NCBI GenBank assembly: GCA_964034945.1
Contig: OZ035961.1
Coordinates: forward strand, 31,770,184-31,834,183
Length of the DNA: 64,000 bases
DNA from: Chrysopilus asiliformis
Taxonomy: Eukaryota > Arthropoda > Insecta > Diptera > Rhagionidae
Direction: 5' to 3'
Under the pieces are notes generated by a model. The model was not told where the DNA came from. It ran no database searches and saw only the letters and a program-made list of their open reading frames with translations. The number at the start of each line of letters is the position of its first letter. Within the stretch, counting starts at the first letter, position 1. Positions 57,931 to 64,000 of this stretch are shown one piece after another. The position numbers and the translations under genes were made by a program.

Positions 57931-58489
57931 AGAACCAGAAAAAAGGCGCATATTTATCTGTAGTTTAGTAAAAATTGCTAGACAACTGTATTTTTTCATA
58001 TCAGAAAAATATGAATTCGTTCCATTTTGTTGTGTGACATTGTGGCAGCATTTTTTATGTATCAAAAGAATACGCTTATGCTGTATTCACTTTAAATTCC
58101 GGAAAGTCGTAGAACAAGATATTTTTGTATGGGAAATGAATGAAAAGTGGTCCAATTAAATTTTCATACAGTTTGGTGGTATAACGACATATAACAAGCA
58201 TTTATCCAAACGACGATGTGTAAATGTAAATAAAGTATTTAAAAGTTCTTATAACTGCACACTCACCATCCTAAGAATTTTTCCACCTATGGAAGATATC
58301 CTCAAAGGGAACGTTGACTGTGTCTCAGTTGTGCCAGGAATTATATTCTTTATTCTTTTATATTTGCTACTGTTTAAGTGAAAGTATAAAGAATTATTTT
58401 CTAATATATTCCTATAGTTTCCATAAATTATTAAAAAATTTCGAATGTTTATACTCTATATGATACAAGTATAACATATAGGAGTATAT

Positions 58490-59075
58490 TCGATTCAGTA
58501 TACCGTGACATGTTGTATAGTTGCGCTTCTTGTAAATGGCTAGGCTAAGTTCTTGAACGGGCAAAATTGGACCATTCCTTCCTTCTCCCCCATACAATCG
58601 AAACAGTTTTTTTGCAATTTTCTCGAAAACATTGAATAGGATTTTACATAACTAATACATACATCAAAATCTAATCGGACCATTGCTTCCTCCCTCTCCC
58701 ATACAAATGGAATACTTTTTTCCTGTTTTCTCGAAAACTGTGAATCATATCGAAAGATTTATAGAGATAAAATGTGCTTGCAATATGATTTCACATAACT
58801 TATCTATACATCAAAATCCAGTTGGACCACTGCTTCCCCCCTCTTTAGTACAAATTGAATATTTTTTAATTTTTTTTCGAATACTGTTAGTCGTATAGAA
58901 AAATTTATAGTAGCAAATTCTGTTTAGAATATGTTTTTACATGACCGTTCCATACAACAAAATCCAATCGGACCACTACTTTCCCTCTCTCCTATACAAA
59001 TGAATTTTTTAAAATAAACATTTTGTGTGACATACAGAGTATTTGACGATTCGTCCCTGTCTCTTATATTTTTAT
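58490..59075 (+). repeat. tandemly built DINE relative, copy 4
   Basis: Begins near GCTAGGCTAAGTTCTTGAAC (the AAATGCGAGGCTAAGTTCG block of the DINE-like elements) and carries three to four units of ACATCAAAATCTAATCGGACC..CCCATACAAATGGAATACTTT..CTCGAAAACTGTGAATCATA. Ends GTATTTGACGATTCGTCCCT. The clearest tandem expansion in this family. Confidence 0.65.
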
Positions 59076-59079
59076 TCAA

Positions 59080-60965
59080 TTCTCAAACTGCTAAGGCAGA
59101 AAAATCTTTTTTCTGTCACTAAAAAAATTGTTCTCTAATTTTAGCAAAGTAATGCCTTCGAGAAATTATAAATGTGTTTCGTTCTCAACTTTTAGCTAAA
59201 TCTTTAATAAAAGTTACAAGTATATAATACTTGACATAAGTTAGGTATTAGTAGAAGCCGCAGCATACCTACTCAAAATGAAGTGTCATCATCTAATGTG
59301 TTACATCTTTGGTCGGCCCATGTTACCATTAAGTGAAACCGACATGTCAGTTTGCATCGATTTTCCCCATCTCATAAGTCAAATATTATTCAAGTGAAAC
59401 GAGCAATTTGACTTTTCATAGTATGAACCGGCAAATTGGTAGCAGCGCTGGATTATGTGCCCAAAGATCCAAAATGTATTCAAGGAGTTTGGCATACCCG
59501 AAAAAGGGTAGAATCGTGAAGGAAAAGAGAAAACACGGGGAATTTTTTTTAGATAGAAAATGAAGGAATAGGGTAACCGTTTTTCTTTCTTGGTAACATC
59601 GATTTACGCATTATCAACGATTTTGAATATCGCCTGAAGTTTTGGAATTCGAACTTTCCATATACTGCAGTCGTTTACATAAGTAAGTGTGCAAGTACAT
59701 GAATATGTATACTATGCTGTACCAAACATAAAAAATACATGAAAATTTCCCTACTATACAACATGGCTGGCAAGTTAATAAAATGAAAAGCGCGACCTTA
59801 CAGAGTCGTAGCAGAGTGATAAGTTCAACAAACGCGAAAATGTTTTTATCCACGGCAGGCGTATGTTGCAAAGATAATGCCATGTTCTTATGTGAAATAA
59901 ATATATAAAATACCCGTAAGAATATACTGACTGCTTTGTACGAGTGAAATGCGGAAAATCTAGTTAGAAGACTTCTATACATATGCATAATAGCTTTGGA
60001 GGGTGGCTTGGATCATTTGCTCGGCATATTCACGAAATTTTCATCGAATCATTCGAAACGGGCGGGCTCCACCCTTAATCCTATTTGCTTGAAGTTGCGT
60101 TTTCCAACGGTAAGGAATTCGTTTCGATAAACAACATTTCTGTTCGTGGCAATAACATGCTCGTTTATAAGTAAAAGTGGAAACAGCTAAAGGTTAACAA
60201 CAATGAATTTTTAAGGCACATTCAAGCAACATATGTCATGACTTAATATGTGATTTTTTTTTGTGTGTAGATTCAACAGCCAACAGTATACAGTCTTTGA
60301 ATATGGAGTAATATTCTCTGTTTATTGTGCAATATTTTATCGGGTTTATAAGCTTCAACAGACTAATATTCATTTCTGAAAATATGTAATCGGGAATTTG
60401 TGTATTCTTCGAAATATTCACTTAAAAATCCGGGTACAGTACAGTACAGTGAATAGGATTAAAATTAATGCAATTTCCCTGGAAATTCCTTCCTTAAATT
60501 TTAATTCTAGTATCCATGAATAGAATTATGGGCAGATTTTGTTCTTACCGAAAGGTTCATGAGCTAAGGGACTTAAATTTCACTGAAATTTCGCATACAG
60601 GTCAGGTTGGTAGTTATATCAACAGAAAAAACTAGTTTGTAGATTTTCCGGGAAAATTATTGAAAAAAAAACATTTTTTTCTTGAAATTAAGATTATCAA
60701 ATTTTTGTCGTCGTATATCAAGGTGTAAACAACCCGAGAAGAGATTTCCAATGAAATTTTTCGGAGCTGTACGAATAGAAAAAAATTACGTGATGAGTTT
60801 ATCACGGACCGCAATAAAATAATTTATGTTATGAAATATTTACCTCCTTTATGAAATATTTCATTGCTAATTTCATATGTTTTATGTATTAAGGTCATTT
60901 TTAATGCTCTTACCTTATGAAAAGTTTCTACCGAATATTACACGAAAATTCAAAGTGGAAAATTT
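59080..60965. other. gene-free AT-rich stretch
   Basis: A 124-codon minus-strand frame (59988-59614) has no recognised domain. GTACAGTACAGTACAG-like short duplication at about 60434. Nothing else supported. Confidence 0.4.
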
Positions 60966-60970
60966 CTTAC

Positions 60971-61133
60971 AGCAAAAATTTTTGTGTGAAATTTGCCACG
61001 AATTTCTATATGAATTTCTATATGAAATTCGTCAGGAATTTCTGTTTTTTGCAGAAATTTCTGACGAATTTCATATAGAAATTCATATAGAAATTCATAT
61101 AGAAATTCGTGGTAAATTTCATACAAAAATTCC
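60971..61133. repeat. large hairpin with repeated GAATTTCTATAT arms
   Basis: The left arm (CAAAAATTTTTGTGTGAAAT..GCCACGAATTTC, then GAATTTCTATAT units and GAAATTCGTCAGGAATTTCTG) pairs with the right arm (CAGAAATTTCTGACGAATTT, CATATAGAAATT units, GAAATTCGTGGTAAATTTCA) across a loop of about six T. The left arm has two 12-bp units, the right three. Arms are about 75-80 nt. Repeated EFLYEFLYEI and HIEIHIEI peptides in both strands' frames are by-products. Confidence 0.85.
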
Positions 61134-61779
61134 ATAGCACAACGATATATAGACAAAGAATATTTTCCGATGTTTGTTCATATTTCAAACTTGATTTTTC
61201 TAGCATTATAGTTACATATCCGACATTTTCTACTAGTTAAGTATATATATTTGGAACGATGCATGAATATTAATGGCATTTACGTATGGCGGCTGGCCAA
61301 AATAAGGAAAAAAATCACATGCCAGATAAATGGGAAACACCATAAGTAAATGGCTGGATAAGAATACAATTTTCAAAAAAAAAATGGCTTTTAGTGTATA
61401 AGAGTGAGCAAAAATTCGAACCCTTTAGTTAAGCAATGGCTAAAGCCAAATTTAAAATTAACCAGAGAATCACACCAAATCAATTTTTCAACTTTTTATG
61501 CATGGCGTCATTGATTTTGTATGAAACATTTCATATTTGTTTTCCGTATGAAATTCATAGCATGTGATAGAATTTTTTCAGCATTATCCCTGATATGAAA
61601 CATGATTTTTCCATATGAATTTCCGCAGATTTAGGAAAAAATGAGCAAACTATAGAAGTGCAAAAAAAAAAATCCAGAAAATTCCTGGCCAATTAGATCG
61701 AAAGAATTAATCGAAACATATTTTAAATACGTTAAACTTAAAAATGTTTTTTCATAACACATGCATCGAAAATATGCCT

Positions 61780-62485
61780 TTCGATGCCTCCGTAGCGGGT
61801 CGAAAGTTGCGTTTTCGGCCCTAGGGGCGAAAGTGCGATTAGCAGGCCGAAACTGTGTTTTCGCGACGTTTATGAATGAAACTGAACGAGTGAAGTTAGC
61901 TATACGAGCGCAGTGTGATTTACAATAGTTGCGCATTGTCGATTTCCATTTTTTGTTATGTTGATTTTTCATTTCAGTGGGGAGAAAAACTGAAACAGCT
62001 GATCAGCACTTTCGCATTTCACATTGTATTTTGCGTGTGATTTAGTTGAGCATTACCGATTTCCATTTTTTGTTATGTTGATTTTTTATTTCAAAGGAAA
62101 GAAATTTAAAAATTAAAATCTGTTTTGACCAACATTTCTTAGTAATAAAACGAATTTATAGAATAAAGTTGTTTTGTTTCTTTTAAAATTTACTTTTGTT
62201 GAAGTCAGGGGGCTTCACCCCCCGAATCCCCTGACCGGGGCTCCGCCCCTGGACCCCGTATAGGGCCTTCTCCCTCCAAACCCCCGTTTGCATTACTCTG
62301 CAATACGAAAATCGCGTTTAAATGGCATCTCAAGTCATATTTTCAATGAATTTGTTATGAAAAATTGTATACGCAACTCGGAGCGGAGTCACCGATTTCA
62401 CTCGTGTGATATCTGCCCTCGCTTCGCTCGTGCAGCTAACTTCACACTCTTGAAATCGTTGACTTTCGCCCCTTGTTGCGTAATA
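61780..62485. mobile_element. CpG-rich fold-back-like element
   Basis: Inverted blocks AGGGGCGAAAGT (61823) / ACTTTCGCCCCT (62462) and GTGAAGTTAGCTATACGAGCG-type (61890) / CGCTCGTGCAGCTAACTTCAC-type (62425) mark both sides in mirrored order. Inside, GATTTCCATTTTTTGTTATG with flanks is duplicated (about 61943 and 62059). A GC-rich block at 62204-62285 has nested stems (GTCAGGGG/CCCCTGAC; GGGGC/GCCCC). Family unknown. Frames on either strand give similar ARxANFT peptides because of the inverted ends. Confidence 0.55.
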
Positions 62486-62489
62486 TACT

Positions 62490-64000
62490 ATTGATATTGA
62501 AGACTCTTTAAATTTTCTAACACCGTTTTTTTTTCAATATTGCGTACACAATTTTTTTTTGCCGTTTTTTAAACCACTTTTATTGGCGAACATTAGCTAA
62601 AACTTAAATTAATTTAATTTTTTGTGCGATTTTAAATAATCGATAAATCCGAATATGTTATGATATTTTAGCTACATATAAACATTTGTAATTGGAATTT
62701 ATTGGCATATTATGTTGTCCTATCTGACGATCCAAATGAAACATGAAACATAAAATAATGCATGCCCAAAGCAGTTGACCGTAAACATCAGATATAATAT
62801 GAAATGAAGCAAAACATATCGAAAGCAAATATCCTCTAGTCCTTATAATAGGCATTTGTGGCGAATTGAAATGATTTGTTTTGCGTATAGCCCACATAAT
62901 ATTGTACCAGATTTGAATATCAATGAAATTACATTTTGAATCGACTACGCCCCAGCGTAGTGAAAACAAGCTCAGAAATATTTCAACAAATTAATTTGTT
63001 TGTCTTTTGGTTGAATTGTCACCGAAGAGTCCTAATGAAGACGCTCTAGGAATCATGTTCGGGCATTTGAATTTTTCCCCTCAATGGAATTTCATAGAAA
63101 ATTACATAATTTCAGTTATAGAACATTTTCAGAGAAAATTCGAGCTAAATGAGAATCGTTTCTAACATTTTTTTCCCATTTATGCGCTTCGCCCATTTCT
63201 TATTTTGTTGAATCTGGGCCCTCGGAAAATTTTAATTAAAGAAATTGTTAAGGCGTCTATCTCTTTCATTTTTCTAATTTTTCCTGCCTTACATCTCTTC
63301 TTTGGCAATATTTTTTCCGTTCATTACGGTTTACAACCAACCAGCAAAGTTACTCGGCTGTTCAGCCCTTTGTCCCGATGCCTGGAACCACAATAAAAAA
63401 AGGACTTCCTGCTGGAGGCGAGACGGTAGCGAAGACGATGACGGCGGCTCGTAAGCTTTTCCTCATCATCTCGTGTAATTCAAAAGTTTTTATTGCATAA
63501 TTTGGGCTTAGCTTTAAATACAAATTGAGAAGACCATTCTTCTGCGAAATAATAACATTTTTCCAGCACTTTGGTAATGAAATTACCAAAAACCGAGAGA
63601 TGGGAGAAATAAGGTTTATATAGCTGCAGGCTAAATGTGCAGCTTTCAAGTATAAAAATATTAAAATGATAGTGCCTTGCCTATTCTTTCAAATATTTGA
63701 ATTTTTTAGTGCAATTTTAGTCTCTATGTATTCATTTTGAATTTTACAGCATACTGATAAAAAAGTTTCAACAGTTTCATTTTTACTTTTGGATCCGAAA
63801 TTGTATTAATTTGAAATTCAGATGTAAGAGTTTCTGAAATTTAAAATGCTGAACAAATTGTTACAAGGATTCGCGGAGTTTAAATAAAGATAATGCTTGT
63901 GAATTATTCAAAGTCTTTTCGGGGAAGGGAATATAAAATATGTTGTAGAGTGTTGTAAGCAGTTGCACTTTTCTCGTTTTTTTGTTGAATAGCAGAGTTA
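62490..64000. other. gene-free stretch to the window end
   Basis: Mostly AT-rich unique sequence; 63360-63470 is locally GC-richer. A 95-codon minus-strand frame (63649-63362) has no recognised domain. Confidence 0.4.

Noticed and set aside
60877..61137. Frame with EFLYEFLYE and HIEIHIEI repeats
   Set aside because: Produced by the 12-bp units of the hairpin; the opposite strand shows the same peptides.

Overview
This window is a stretch of eukaryotic, most likely insect and probably dipteran, genomic DNA. It is very AT-rich, has no dense arrangement of open frames, no operons and no ribosome-binding sites, and almost every recognisable feature is a decayed transposable element. The best lineage hint is a family of at least three elements (12627, 27531, 55151) built like the Drosophila DINE-1/INE-1 elements: a TATACCC head hairpin, subterminal inverted repeats, a TCCG/TCTG core and a terminal hairpin. 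No complete protein-coding gene, tRNA or rRNA gene was recognised. The window is best read as intergenic or intronic repeat-rich DNA.

Layout. 1-3.8 kb: AT-rich, nothing recognised. 3.8-6.6 kb: a dense repeat cluster, with a LINE-tail-like repeat inserted in a second repeat, two long-TIR or palindromic MITEs, and a nest of three Tourist-like MITEs. 10.5-13.4 kb: the most informative nest, with a mariner copy inside the LINE-tail-like repeat, followed by a second, internally deleted mariner that is split by a DINE-1-like element. 14.5-18.5 kb: a partner copy of the first cluster's repeat, a 450-bp TTA-flanked MITE, a small hairpin, and a 920-bp pogo/Tc1-like deletion derivative with repeated AAGTGGTCCAC motifs. 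21-23.4 and 28.3-28.9 kb: three copies of a GATCAGCGACC repeat, the last carrying a TTAA-flanked piggyBac-like MITE. 30.6-34.4 kb and 41.1-41.4 kb: three copies of a 270-290-bp MITE with an internal stem-loop, plus another TIR element. 37.5-38.2 and 53.3-53.9 kb: two 5'-truncated non-LTR retrotransposon ends coding RNase H/zinc-knuckle remnants. 45-50.4 kb: a 450-bp MITE, a PIF/Harbinger transposase 5' fragment, and two nearly identical MITEs in inverted orientation around it. 55-59 kb: DINE-like elements and tandemly expanded relatives, one holding a 127-bp near-perfect palindrome. 60.9-62.5 kb: a large imperfect hairpin and a CpG-rich element with long inverted ends.

How the parts relate. 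Insertions can be ordered from interrupted sequences: the LINE-tail-like repeat entered an older repeat; mariner 1 entered a LINE-tail-like copy; the DINE-like element entered mariner 2; MITEs entered DINE relatives and the GATCAGCGACC repeat. The PIF/Harbinger transposase fragment and several TTA-flanked MITEs are plausibly parts of one autonomous/non-autonomous system. Possible host-gene material is limited to weak candidates: a TATA-ATG-splice-donor arrangement near 40.7-40.8 kb (could also be an LTR) and a Q/E-rich minus-strand frame near 51.5 kb. I see no evidence for a new enzymatic or defence system; the new material here is likely to be repeat families and their nested architecture.
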